64,000 nt of DNA from Pseudomonas graminis (GTDB lineage Bacteria; Pseudomonadota; Gammaproteobacteria; Pseudomonadales; Pseudomonadaceae), in the NCBI RefSeq assembly GCF_002093745.1, contig NZ_MTSB01000006.1:62001-126000 (forward strand), read 5' to 3'. Both the position numbers and the translations under genes were made by a program. The notes beneath the pieces were generated by a model that ran no database searches, was not told the origin of the DNA, and was given only the letters and a program-made list of their open reading frames with translations. Below are positions 55,520 through 64,000 of the stretch, one piece after another. Numbering within the stretch: position 1 is the first letter of the stretch; every line of letters begins with the position of its first letter.

Positions 55520-58500
55520 TTACCTTGAGTTGAGCACTAGACTGGTTTTAAAAATACCACCATCCCCAACGTATAACGTCAGTTCATGGCTTGCCCTGAG
55601 GTCAAATTCGGCAATCCGCCATACCTTTGATAACCCAGATCCTCCCTCTTGGCGGGCGCTTCGTAGGGCAGAGTCACGCTCATATGACTTCATGGCTAGG
55701 GAAGCAATGTCTCGTCTATCCTCTATTGAAACGTTGTCGCTGAGTTTATTCGAACATTCAATAATCACCCTAGATTTCTCCGACTTTGCCGTCAAAGTGA
55801 TAGCGATAGGTTCATTCTGTACCCCACCATGTATAATTACATTCTGCAATAGGATAAAAAATATCTCGCACAGCCCGTCAAGCATGGAGCCATGAATCTT
55901 GTAAGATACGTTGATGTCTAGGGTTGGAACTATGGGGGTTTTAACGTAACAATTTTTTACTTGCTGCAGCGCGACGTGAACCGCCAACTCTAAGTCAAAA
56001 GGATCGCGAGCCAAGTTGCTTGGACGTTTAAACCATTCTGCGACATCTGTAACTGCAACTTGGAAGGCCGTGCGTGCTCTTACGATGGAGTCGATCAATG
56101 GCGCAACCCGGTGGTGTGCGTTCTCAAGCTCTATTGAGTGTAATAACATCTCGAAATGGGACGACATCTGCCCAGTAAGATTAAGTTTTAGCTCGTGCCT
56201 GATATTATTTAGGGAGATTTCTGTGAGGTCCCAGCAGTAAGATATTAACTTGTCGCACAGTGCATCGAAATCAGTGTTAGTCGTGATCGTATCCATGACT
56301 TTACCCGACATTCTCGACGCTGCATCAAAACCAAAAAGCCCTTGAGGCAGATCCACCGTTTTCATATGTAACTTTTCTTTCAAATAAACCGCGATTAAGT
56401 CTTCAAAAGCGCTGCTAAATTTTCCAAGGGCCCTCAAAACCCGACCTACATCAGGTTTCTCCCAGTCACTCAGCATGGCGCTCCAGCTATCTGAAAGAAC
56501 ATATTCACCACCGGATTTTATGCAAAGGAGGTCCTCGATCGCGAGAGGACTACGCAAATGGCCCTCAAACGACCCATGGCGGATAGTGGTGCTGACGTGT
56601 GTATCAAGTCCGTAGGCGGGGTTGAAGGCGAACTGATAAACACACTCCATTAACATTGATCTGAACAATCCCTCTAACTCTGTTGCTGGAAGCTTCAAGC
56701 TTTTAATATCGGTGTCATTAGTGCTGTTGATCATATCGAGCAATAATTTTGATAACTTCTCAGCCTGATACGCGAGCGTGGGCGAATTCAGTAGCTCCTT
56801 ATAGCGCGCGAATGAGCTTACCAAGCTTGACTCCAAAACCTGTTTTATTCCATCCTCATCCACAAATATTTTACTGCTTTGAACCTGCTCTAAGAGCTTA
56901 GCTACATTATTATCGCGAGTGATAATTCGAATTTCGCTTAGATAAGACTGTTCATTCACCGGATCAAGCTGAAGTAGTTGTTGGCAAACCGAAATCCGCT
57001 CACCATCAATTTCATCAAGTGAATCAAAGAGCGTGGTGTCATCCATCAACCGGGGCACGCAAACGTTCTTCAGAAAGAAGATGACGTAGGCTGAATTCTG
57101 TTCGGATATCAAAGCGACTAAGTCCGATGGGCGAGCAACACCATATGCGCCGAGAACATTTTCGTAGGTATCCGACAGATCTCTTTCAAACTTGCCTATG
57201 TTGTTCTTTATTGCGATAAATATTAATATAGCTAGGCCAATATCTTCTCTGAGAGCTGCTTGAGCAGTGCAGGTGGTGACCAGCGTATCCACTGGGTATG
57301 CGCGGGCGGCCGACGGTGACTCCATGCAATGATCAACTACTAAATACATAGCGGACTGATAATCATCCATCGCCATATATGCATCAAACAAGAATACTCG
57401 AGCCGAGTCGCTGACGTACTTTACCTCAGACATCGCCATTCTTTTATAGCAAATTATAGCATCCGGATAGTTACCGCTAACCATGTTAGCGTGGCCTTCA
57501 TAAGCTGCAAGTCGATAGTTAGGGAGCTCCATTTTTTCAAGTAGAGGAACCGCGCTGCCGTTCTTTATTACACTGCTTAGTACCAAGGCAGAGGAAACCG
57601 GGAAGCGCTCCTTAAGAGCGTCCGCCCAGTCCAGGTCCATAAAATTATTAAAAACCGACGTACTCCATGGATTGTCATCAGGCCCTGTTAATGCATTGAT
57701 TATCTCAAGGTCCGAAAGCGTGCTAGTGAACACTGCGGCATGATCCCTCCCTAGAAAAGCGGCAATCTGATCAGCATAGTGATGACCGGCACATGCTAGC
57801 GCCATTTTTTTTAATGCTTTATCCGACTGGCCTCGGTCGGAGCTAAATGTCAAACTTCTCAACATTAATTGGATGATGGTCTGTTTGATCGAGGTAGGCT
57901 TGAGCAACACAGGCTGTACATTTGAGCAGGCGTATGCTCTCGCAATAAGTTCAAGGATCTCCGACTCTCCCTCGATCACCGCTTTATAGTTACCCTGTGT
58001 GTAAAGATCTGCCCAGTATATGAACTTCGAGTCTGCCGGCACACGCTCTCCTCGTGCGATTCGCAGAATCCTGCAAACTCGGCGGTCGCCGATTCTTTCC
58101 AGTTGCGTCAATGCGCTGAGCATGTCTGAAGTTCCCGACCTACTATTTCTCGCGTAGTGTAGGACGATCATGGCAATCAGCGTTTCAAACCTATCTATTA
58201 AACAGTGTGGCTCATCCCAGCTAATGGGGGTGGCGGGATCGAGGATTAGGTTTGACTCTAAAGGCAGCAGCTTTCTAATTACAAAGTCGCTCAGTTCGCC
58301 GGTGCCAATCATATGATTGACTTCGTCACTGAAGTCCGTAAATGATACAGTTGCTTCAGCCTGTAGGCTTAAATAATAGGAGACCCATGTGACGATTTGG
58401 CTGGGGCTGCCAGCGGACAGCAGTTCCTCCAGAAAATCTTTCTGCGCTTTCAAACCTTTGGCGTTCTGAAGTAGATTTAGCTTACTGTGGATTAGCCATA

Positions 58501-58924
58501 AAGAATAGCCAAAGACAAATTGAATTTTATCGAGGACTTTTTCCGCCAACTCATAGTGGCCATTATAGAAGTGCTCATGGAACTCGGTTTTCAGGTGGAC
58601 GTATCGTGCCAAATCTTCCGTGAATAGTCCGAGCACAGATGCAGTCCAGATGATCTCTCCTATCGTTGAAATTCTCTTGAGGCGCCTGCGGGCTGGATAA
58701 TCTTTTAGGCGCTTAGGAAAAGTGACCGGTGCAAAAAGATTTTTGTATATCTGTTGGCTACCCAACGTTTTCACAATGCCGGGAATCTGACTTGGCTCAG
58801 CTGATGCTCTCGCGAGCCCCACGCCATATCTGAGATCCCGAGCAGCATGAAGTACCCGCTTAAAGCTCGTCGCTGGATTATCTTTGAGTGCAGATTTAGA
58901 CCCTTTTTTTTTATTACCGCTCAA
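55520..58924 (-). CDS. dtcA: Large soluble histidine kinase-like sensor (Detocs DtcA)
   Basis: A 1134-residue protein without membrane helices. The first ~850 residues are helical-repeat-like (for example EFHEHFYNGHYELAEKVLDK, YRLAAYEGHANMVSGNYPDA and ICYKRMAMSEV), a TPR-type sensor. A kinase module closes the chain: His910 in NNIRHELKLNLTG is the likely phospho-acceptor, Asn1028 in ILLQNVIIHGG the N box, and EGGSGLSKVWRIAEFDL (from 1093) the G box. The start SGNKKKGSKSALKD is lysine-rich. Operon order kinase, receiver, receiver-effector and the soluble sensor match DtcA of Detocs. Codon use is AT-richer than the left half of the window, a sign of transfer. Confidence 0.83.
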   Translation of the reverse strand: MSGNKKKGSKSALKDNPATSFKRVLHAARDLRYGVGLARASAEPSQIPGIVKTLGSQQIYKNLFAPVTFPKRLKDYPARRRLKRISTIGEIIWTASVLGLFTEDLARYVHLKTEFHEHFYNGHYELAEKVLDKIQFVFGYSLWLIHSKLNLLQNAKGLKAQKDFLEELLSAGSPSQIVTWVSYYLSLQAEATVSFTDFSDEVNHMIGTGELSDFVIRKLLPLESNLILDPATPISWDEPHCLIDRFETLIAMIVLHYARNSRSGTSDMLSALTQLERIGDRRVCRILRIARGERVPADSKFIYWADLYTQGNYKAVIEGESEILELIARAYACSNVQPVLLKPTSIKQTIIQLMLRSLTFSSDRGQSDKALKKMALACAGHHYADQIAAFLGRDHAAVFTSTLSDLEIINALTGPDDNPWSTSVFNNFMDLDWADALKERFPVSSALVLSSVIKNGSAVPLLEKMELPNYRLAAYEGHANMVSGNYPDAIICYKRMAMSEVKYVSDSARVFLFDAYMAMDDYQSAMYLVVDHCMESPSAARAYPVDTLVTTCTAQAALREDIGLAILIFIAIKNNIGKFERDLSDTYENVLGAYGVARPSDLVALISEQNSAYVIFFLKNVCVPRLMDDTTLFDSLDEIDGERISVCQQLLQLDPVNEQSYLSEIRIITRDNNVAKLLEQVQSSKIFVDEDGIKQVLESSLVSSFARYKELLNSPTLAYQAEKLSKLLLDMINSTNDTDIKSLKLPATELEGLFRSMLMECVYQFAFNPAYGLDTHVSTTIRHGSFEGHLRSPLAIEDLLCIKSGGEYVLSDSWSAMLSDWEKPDVGRVLRALGKFSSAFEDLIAVYLKEKLHMKTVDLPQGLFGFDAASRMSGKVMDTITTNTDFDALCDKLISYCWDLTEISLNNIRHELKLNLTGQMSSHFEMLLHSIELENAHHRVAPLIDSIVRARTAFQVAVTDVAEWFKRPSNLARDPFDLELAVHVALQQVKNCYVKTPIVPTLDINVSYKIHGSMLDGLCEIFFILLQNVIIHGGVQNEPIAITLTAKSEKSRVIIECSNKLSDNVSIEDRRDIASLAMKSYERDSALRSARQEGGSGLSKVWRIAEFDLRASHELTLYVGDGGIFKTSLVLNSR

Positions 58925-59224
58925 TTTTCACTGCTCCCTGTCTTGTCCAGAATCCTGCTGCTTTGACCTAGTGGTTGAAAAAAACTCCACGCGTTGCATC
59001 CTATTTTGAATAGCGTCTAAGGTACTCTGCCTGATGCCTGCTTGCATCAACAGGTGGTCGGAAGTTGACCGAGGGCTCAAGCCAAGCATTATCAAAGTTG
59101 TAAAAGGCTACTATTAGGTCACAGACGCCAGGCCCGGCAATGCCAGAAAGCGTCAGCGTCCAATCGACAGGTCAATACAAAGGCACTGAAAGGAGCCAAT
59201 CCCAGCACGTGCCAGATTGGGCCG
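58925..59224. other. Gap upstream of dtcA
   Basis: Holds the probable dtcA promoter. No gene is supported. GTCTTGTCCAGAATCCTGCTG and following sequence show no repeat of the 45.2 kb sites. Confidence 0.4.
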
Positions 59225-59475
59225 ACGCTCGTGAGCATAGTGATCTGCGTATCCCAACAGTTTCCACTGCGGCTCATGCTTTGGCACATGCGTTAACGCT
59301 AAAGCCGTTGGCGAAGCTGGCGACTGCCATATTGGACGTGCCCTGATCCGAGTGAAACATTAGCCCTTGATGCCTGCCACGATGTTCGTAAGCCATGTCC
59401 AACGCCTTGATGACCAGATCCGTATCCGGTTTCTTGTTCGATAGCACAGAGTCGCCTTAACAGTAACGAAAGGGC
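59225..59475 (-). pseudogene. Remnant of an IS3-family OrfB transposase
   Basis: One minus-strand frame reads SVLSNKKPDTDLVIKALDMA then YEHRGRHQGLMFHSDQGT, the rve-domain HSDQG block of IS3-family transposases. A frameshift then moves to QYGSRQLRQRL, followed by an in-frame stop and RMCQSMSRSGNCWDTQ, which is the degraded version of the conserved QSMSRxGNCWDN block. Both ends are missing and no inverted repeats were found, so it is a dead fragment. Confidence 0.75.
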
Positions 59476-59522
59476 CCGCATTTGAAGATAAAATGCTTCA
59501 CAGCAGAGGAGATGCGATCACC

Positions 59523-59912
59523 ATGACCTGCAAACGTCGTTCTCAACAGCAATCCACGATCGGCCTGAGGGTCGCTCTATGGATCAATAGCGCCTGGCAA
59601 GCGACACCTGCCCAAGCATGCAGCATTCTTCGTATCTCCACCTCGACTTTCCGTCGTGTTTCGCAAGGCGTGGATGCGGGCCGCAGGCTGGATTTGGATC
59701 AACAGCAGCGCATTGGAATGGTTCTCGGTATCCACGCATGCTTGCGTACCGTCTTCGACAATCCGGCGAACGTTCAGGGTTTTCCAAGCCTCACGAACCA
59801 TAATCCCTTCTTTGAGGGACGATCACCGATTGAAATCATGGCCAATGGCGACATGATCTCCTTTTACGAGACCTACAAGCGTATTGAGCAATTTCAGCTG
59901 GGCCAGCACTGA
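59523..59912 (+). CDS. Xre/MbcA/ParS-type antitoxin-like protein (DUF2384)
   Basis: A 129-residue protein from the ATG at 59523, behind GAGGAG; an in-frame ATG at 59493 is an alternative. The N-terminal half has a helix-turn-helix-like pattern (PAQACSILRISTSTFRRVSQ). The end, NPFFEGRSPIEIMANGDMIS followed by YETYKRIEQF, matches the toxin-binding DUF2384 module, where GRSPIEIM is characteristic. Such antitoxins normally precede a RES-domain toxin; here only a 27-codon frame follows, so the toxin seems lost or replaced. It lies between the IS3 remnant and the tnsC-like gene. Confidence 0.65.
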   Translation: MTCKRRSQQQSTIGLRVALWINSAWQATPAQACSILRISTSTFRRVSQGVDAGRRLDLDQQQRIGMVLGIHACLRTVFDNPANVQGFPSLTNHNPFFEGRSPIEIMANGDMISFYETYKRIEQFQLGQH

Positions 59913-59942
59913 GCCGAAGCCCATTTAGGCCAGGGAGGGAAT

Positions 59943-60026
59943 ATGGATTCGAAGCAACAGGAAGTAACTTCGCACGAGTTCGACAGGCTTTTCAGTCAAA
60001 TCGATCCAGAGGATACCCTCAAGTGA
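59943..60026 (+). CDS. Very short ORF or truncated partner gene
   Basis: A 27-codon frame (MDSKQQEVTSHEFDRLFSQI and seven more) behind GGGAGGGAAT, an excellent ribosome site 30 bases after the antitoxin-like stop. Either a tiny real peptide or the start of a toxin gene cut off by deletion. Confidence 0.3.
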   Translation: MDSKQQEVTSHEFDRLFSQIDPEDTLK

Positions 60027-60438
60027 CGTGAGGTCGCTGCCTAGCTGTTAAAGTTTTGCCGGTGAGCCTGCCGGTTTAACCCTGTATCGCGTGGCGACGA
60101 TGATGCTCCTTTCAGGCCCTATGGCTTACCGAGCGAGGAGCAAAGTACTTGCTAACTTAGGGTACAGATTGCACCGGTCCCAGTTACCTATAGAAGAATT
60201 ATTCTCGGTACGAAGATCAAGTCTCTCGATTGCTCCAGAGTCGCAGCGGGCGAACATGTGTGCCGCCAGGATTGCGATTATGCGCGGCGGCCTTCCTTGG
60301 AACGGGGCGAGAGATATGGTCAGACCTGAAAATTGCCATACCCGCTCCAGATTGAATAACTTAATTAAGTGTTACCCTTTCACAGCCGTCTTCCAAGGCT
60401 CAATGATCTTGAAGCTCTGAAGGATCTCGTATGCCTAA
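60027..60438. other. Gap after tnsC-like gene
   Basis: No gene is supported; in particular no TniQ/TnsD-like frame follows the tnsC-like gene on the minus strand, and the plus-strand frame 60091-60420 has no family features. Confidence 0.45.
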
Positions 60439-61788
60439 CTATTTCGGCTTCTTGGGCTTTTGAGGCGCAACAGTCTCGATGAATTCGAGGAATGCATTCG
60501 CCTGCTCATCGGCCGACAGAGTCACGACAGGAGCACGTACGCGGGGCCTCGACGACTTTGAGGTTTCCAAAGAGGGGGGACGTATATCGTTCATGATCGC
60601 GCGCTCTTTCTCAGTCATGGCTGATTCGTAGACCGTAGCGATGACCCGCTCGTGTCGATCGGCTCGAGCGAAATTCACAACGTTGGCTCTCATCGCCACA
60701 GGCAAATCAAAGGGGCACTGCAGATCTCGATTCGTCTTCTTTTTTCGACCGCCCAGCGCCAGCAGCTGCAACTCCTCTACCTCCATGGCACTGACAGTGT
60801 AAGCGGCGGAGCGGTAGGCACGAGTTATATCGAACAGATCCACCCACTGCCGCCCAGCAATGCGACACTCCACGTAGGCAAGCGCTAATAGCTGCACCGC
60901 CAGACGCTTAATCCCAAAAGTGCAGCGGTACAACTCGGCGGCCAGCTCAACTGGTTCTACTGTTATGATCCCGTTACTGACTCTCAAGCATTCTGCGACA
61001 TACGCCTGCCAATCCTTGCCGTACGGGTCGTCCGGCAACATGATTCGCGGGGCGGAGAGCAAGCGCTGTCTGTCCTCACTGTTTCTACCGAAAAGTTTGT
61101 GACCAAGGCTGTAATTACATACAAAAACCATAGGAGGTCCGATCGAAGCCATGGTCAATAGAACGTCCGTCACCTTGGCCGCCCCGGAGCCTGTGTTGCT
61201 GTGTTGCATCTCCTCCAATAGTGCGAGACAAACGCCATCTCGGTTAGCACGACTACGAGATTCCTGAAGCAACTGAGCGACCGTTGTCCTTCCGACACGC
61301 TTGCCATCCCCGAGCACAAAGTCTTCAAGCAGCGCCTTGCCACTCGCTTTACCGCGAGCGCTGGCATACCAATGCGACATCAAGGTTACGGTGCCTTCGT
61401 ATAGGTCGCACGAAAGCTCCACTGGTCGCGGCAGTACCTTGCGCAAAGCAGCAATGGTCTCGCTTTTGCCTACTCCAGCGAGCCCGGTGAGACACACTGG
61501 AAAAACTTCCACCTCTGGCGGGTTGAAGATCTTTGATGCGTAAGCAACCTCACTGGTGAACAACTGCTGATTGTGGACCGCCGCTTTGCCGATCATTTCT
61601 CTGATAAATGCCAGCGAGAACTCGTTGGGGATGAAAATTTTTTTGAGTGCGCTTGCGAACTGTTCAGCCGCGATCATGACATCGAGGTGGGCAAGCGCTG
61701 AGACGGGCTCAGGCTTGACAGTGACTTTGGCGCGAATCCCTTCCATGGCCAAGCAATCACTGAACCGGGTATCTATCACCTTGTTCAT
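60439..61788 (-). CDS. tnsC: TnsC/TniB-like AAA+ ATPase of a Tn7-like transposon
   Basis: A 449-residue AAA+ ATPase. Walker A is CLTGLAGVGKSETIAALRKV; Walker B is VCLALLEEMQHSNTGSGAAK; downstream VLLTMASIGPPMVFVCNYSL contains the sensor region. The C-terminal ~100 residues are basic and end in KPKKPK. TnsC proteins form filaments on target DNA and activate the TnsB transposase. The ATG overlaps the transposase stop by four bases, so both are co-translated. The next expected gene, a TnsD/TniQ target selector, is absent from this strand, so targeting must rely on a gene elsewhere or the element is crippled. The symbol is by position and type only. Confidence 0.75.
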   Translation of the reverse strand: MNKVIDTRFSDCLAMEGIRAKVTVKPEPVSALAHLDVMIAAEQFASALKKIFIPNEFSLAFIREMIGKAAVHNQQLFTSEVAYASKIFNPPEVEVFPVCLTGLAGVGKSETIAALRKVLPRPVELSCDLYEGTVTLMSHWYASARGKASGKALLEDFVLGDGKRVGRTTVAQLLQESRSRANRDGVCLALLEEMQHSNTGSGAAKVTDVLLTMASIGPPMVFVCNYSLGHKLFGRNSEDRQRLLSAPRIMLPDDPYGKDWQAYVAECLRVSNGIITVEPVELAAELYRCTFGIKRLAVQLLALAYVECRIAGRQWVDLFDITRAYRSAAYTVSAMEVEELQLLALGGRKKKTNRDLQCPFDLPVAMRANVVNFARADRHERVIATVYESAMTEKERAIMNDIRPPSLETSKSSRPRVRAPVVTLSADEQANAFLEFIETVAPQKPKKPK

Positions 61789-63797
61789 CCGGCCTTCCCT
61801 GAAAAAAAACGAGCCAAGTCCTCGGAGTCCCGCTTAGCTGATGCGTTTTTCGCAGGACGACCATTCTTGCGCTGCCCCGCGAAAGCATCCTCTCCAGTTA
61901 GCTGTTTGAATCTATCCCAGAAATACTGCTGAGTAGCAGGGGTTTCGTCACGAAGGGCTGCGGAGCCCTCACGTCTTATTAAATCTATTGTTTGCAAGTC
62001 TCGAAGCGAAATATCGACGGAGCACTCAAGCGTTCGTTGAGAGCGTACAAAATCGAGCTCATGGAGCTCGCCGTACACCTCTATCCAAATGTGTCGGACA
62101 CACATCGTCAGGGTAAAGGCCTTTGTAGAAATCACCCCGCCTTTCGCCACACGATCAAACACTCCCGTAGCGACCAAGGACGGCGATCTGTATTTGCGAC
62201 CATAGAAATACACGGCATCGCCTCGAATGACCGCCGGGCATTGAGTTAAGAAAGCTCTGATAGCAGTGTCGAACTGCATACCGTGAGCGGAGTTCCGCCC
62301 TCGGCTATCCCAGTAATTGAAAATCTCGAGCGGCGTTGGCTTGACCCCGGCCAGAATCAGCTCCTCGTCTAAGCGACGGCTGGCATCAGATGTATGGTTG
62401 TCGGCGAGTACCCGCACGATCTCCCGCTGAGCCATACGGACGAAATTCAGCTTGCTATGGAAATAGGTCGGTTGGTCGTGCGTCTTCTTGTCTCGTGGAT
62501 GAGAGGCTTCCACGGATGCCTTAGACTGCCCTGAGAACACGGGAGTGTTTTCAAAAGTGCCTAGCCATGTGATTTCAGATTCTACATCGAAGGTGGCTCC
62601 AGGGCCGCGGTCAAACACGAGTCCACGTGCAAGTCCCTCACTTGGCCACTCGTCTGACTCAATAGTCACCGCAAACAGCTCACAATACCTGACCTTGTTC
62701 GAGGCGATCGAAAATAGACACATTTTGTATGCCTCCATGTTCTCCTTGCCTTCGGCGAATCCAATGCCTACGACGAGCCCTGAGAGGGCACAAACCGCAC
62801 GAACAACACAAAAACTATCAACCGCATTACCTTCGGAAACGCCTGACAGTTTTTCGGAGATGTAGTAACCGTCAAACTCTACTCTCTGGTTTACGTTGAG
62901 TAGTCGATCAGCAAAGCTTCCGTAGGACCCGGAGACAGCGCGAGTTTTATGAGTCCCTCTCACACCTATGGACCGCTGCCTAGGGCTGACCGATTGCTCG
63001 ACTTGATACCTCACTTGAGAAAGTGTGGGAAAGGGTTCACCGTTAGGATGGATGAATTCAATTTTGCCTTGTTTTTTCAATGCGACGCAGCCGAAAACTT
63101 TTGTCAAAATTTCACTATAAATAGTGGCTGCGGTTTTATAGGGAGACCTGAAAGCGAGATACCCGGAAAGAATTTTTTCTTTCATTGCCTTGTCTGAACG
63201 GTACCCCCAGTTCTTGCCTTTGGCCGAGGGCCGACCCAGCCTACGGACATGGGAAGGATCATCCCGTTTCCAGCAACCTATACGATGGAGCGGCGGCATT
63301 AACGCCCATTTGTTTTGACCAAATACGATATAGGTATAAAACCAGAGCCGCAGGCGCGAAGCATTTTGTTGAGGCCGCAAGGCCTTAGCATGGGCATTGA
63401 TGACCGAGTCCGGGCTGTTACTGGCAAGAGTCTCTTCAAGTCGTAAAACGAGGTCGGATATTGCTGCAAAACGTCGATTCACCTTTTGATCGTAGCTTTC
63501 CTTGACCGATACACGCAGACTTTCGCGGTGTGAAACGGAAACGCGCTCGACTGGCTCAAGCCATGGGGGGTGGTGATCTGTAATACCGCCCTCCACTATC
63601 AAGCCAGCTTCAAGTGCGTCCTCGAACTCGATCCTAGTAAGTGTGATCAGATGTGATCTAAGCTCTTTGTCATCGTCAGCAAATTCGACCAGGCGTACCC
63701 GGTTGGTGCCGCCATCACTGCGAAGAAAGTGATAGGTCGCACCTTTTGCCAAGCACTGAAATCCTTCAGGCGCAGTTAGCCTCGAACCGGTCATCAT
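61785..63797 (-). CDS. tnsB: TnsB-like DDE transposase (Mu/Tn7 superfamily)
   Basis: A 670-residue transposase. An N-terminal DNA-binding part is followed by the rve/DDE core: first Asp in QRVEFDGYYISEK, second Asp in LARGLVFDRGPGA, Glu in GQSKASVEASHP. A Mu-type C-terminal beta barrel (PAVIRGDAVYFYGRKYRSPS) and a basic tail (QRKNGRPAKNASAKRDSEDL) close it. It performs strand transfer at both ends, binding repeats like those at 45.2 kb. Its ATG overlaps the stop of the gene at the right edge. No frameshift or stop breaks the frame, so it may be active. Confidence 0.85.
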   Translation of the reverse strand: MMTGSRLTAPEGFQCLAKGATYHFLRSDGGTNRVRLVEFADDDKELRSHLITLTRIEFEDALEAGLIVEGGITDHHPPWLEPVERVSVSHRESLRVSVKESYDQKVNRRFAAISDLVLRLEETLASNSPDSVINAHAKALRPQQNASRLRLWFYTYIVFGQNKWALMPPLHRIGCWKRDDPSHVRRLGRPSAKGKNWGYRSDKAMKEKILSGYLAFRSPYKTAATIYSEILTKVFGCVALKKQGKIEFIHPNGEPFPTLSQVRYQVEQSVSPRQRSIGVRGTHKTRAVSGSYGSFADRLLNVNQRVEFDGYYISEKLSGVSEGNAVDSFCVVRAVCALSGLVVGIGFAEGKENMEAYKMCLFSIASNKVRYCELFAVTIESDEWPSEGLARGLVFDRGPGATFDVESEITWLGTFENTPVFSGQSKASVEASHPRDKKTHDQPTYFHSKLNFVRMAQREIVRVLADNHTSDASRRLDEELILAGVKPTPLEIFNYWDSRGRNSAHGMQFDTAIRAFLTQCPAVIRGDAVYFYGRKYRSPSLVATGVFDRVAKGGVISTKAFTLTMCVRHIWIEVYGELHELDFVRSQRTLECSVDISLRDLQTIDLIRREGSAALRDETPATQQYFWDRFKQLTGEDAFAGQRKNGRPAKNASAKRDSEDLARFFSGKAG

Positions 63798-64000
63798 GAC
63801 TCTTTCTCCTGAAAGAGCGTCCCATATGCCTCAAGAAGATCGCCGCCATCCGTAGATAGAGGGCGGTCGATAAGAATCGGCCGGAAGAAATTGACCGGCA
63901 GCTTGCGCTCCCATATATCCTGGTAAATTTTTGCAATAAATTGATCACGACTTCCCCAGCGTTTCGCATACGTTATTGCTACATAGGCTACGGGGTCGCC
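63794..64000 (-). CDS. C-terminus of gene upstream of tnsB (tnsA position), partial
   Basis: The last 68 residues of a protein (starting GDPVAYVAITYAKRWGSRDQ and ending TLFQEKES) are encoded here; the rest is outside the window. Its stop overlaps the tnsB-like ATG, so it is part of the same operon. By position it would be the TnsA endonuclease, but no catalytic residues lie in this part and the identity cannot be confirmed. Confidence 0.55.
   Translation of the reverse strand, partial: GDPVAYVAITYAKRWGSRDQFIAKIYQDIWERKLPVNFFRPILIDRPLSTDGGDLLEAYGTLFQEKES

Overview
The window is from a gamma-proteobacterial chromosome, almost certainly a Pseudomonas and most probably the P. syringae complex. 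Pointers are a 479-residue cardiolipin synthase, OpgD, PdxY, a ZigA/AmiA zinc-starvation cluster, a DUF6555-like small protein, and high-GC coding sequence with REP-like hairpins. The species call is inference from gene content; no rRNA, tRNA or CRISPR array was seen.

Positions 1-45065 read as core or stably inherited chromosome. In order: the 5' part of a Kef-type antiporter; an acyl-CoA thioesterase; pdxY; a DUF3301 protein; a zinc-homeostasis block (two COG0523 GTPases, a DUF1826 protein, two small secreted proteins and an AmiC-type amidase) served by Zur-like palindromes; a DUF3617 protein; cls; a cyclopropane fatty acid synthase; a tightly overlapped four-gene operon of three SPFH (HflK/HflC-like) proteins and a CPx P-type ATPase; opgD; a polysaccharide polymerase/ligase and an acyltransferase; an ABC transporter with a two-component system; two chemotaxis receptors; a manganese catalase/ferritin-like stress group; a heme-oxygenase-like diiron-type protein paired with a methyltransferase; a TonB receptor plus a BtuCDF/FecBCDE-type ABC importer; and a membrane protein. 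Zur-like 13-mers of the form GTTATAnTATAAC lie upstream of zigA, the amidase, the SPFH/ATPase operon and the TonB/ABC operon, suggesting one zinc-starvation regulon spread over about 37 kb.

From about 45.2 kb to the right edge the character changes to lower GC, remnants and unusual large genes. This looks like a Tn7-like element carrying a defence island. Repeated 19-22 bp sites (consensus GAGAATTAAAACTGTCGCA) cluster at 45.22-45.39 kb as a probable transposon end. A DDE (TnsB-like) transposase and an AAA+ TnsC-like protein lie at the right, in the usual A-B-C order, with the gene in the tnsA position running off the window; no TnsD/TniQ gene is visible after tnsC. Between them lie a 1524-residue STAND NTPase with a probable Cap4-type nuclease N-terminus (Avs-like) and a three-gene phosphorelay: an 1134-residue histidine kinase-like sensor, a stand-alone receiver, and a receiver fused to a nucleoside-phosphorylase-family domain. 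The latter matches the Detocs architecture (dtcA-dtcB-dtcC), whose effector is known to destroy ATP on phage infection. Both are inferred to be anti-phage abortive systems carried as cargo. The rest of the island is small orphan genes, an IS3-family remnant, an orphan DUF2384 antitoxin-like gene and possible phage debris.
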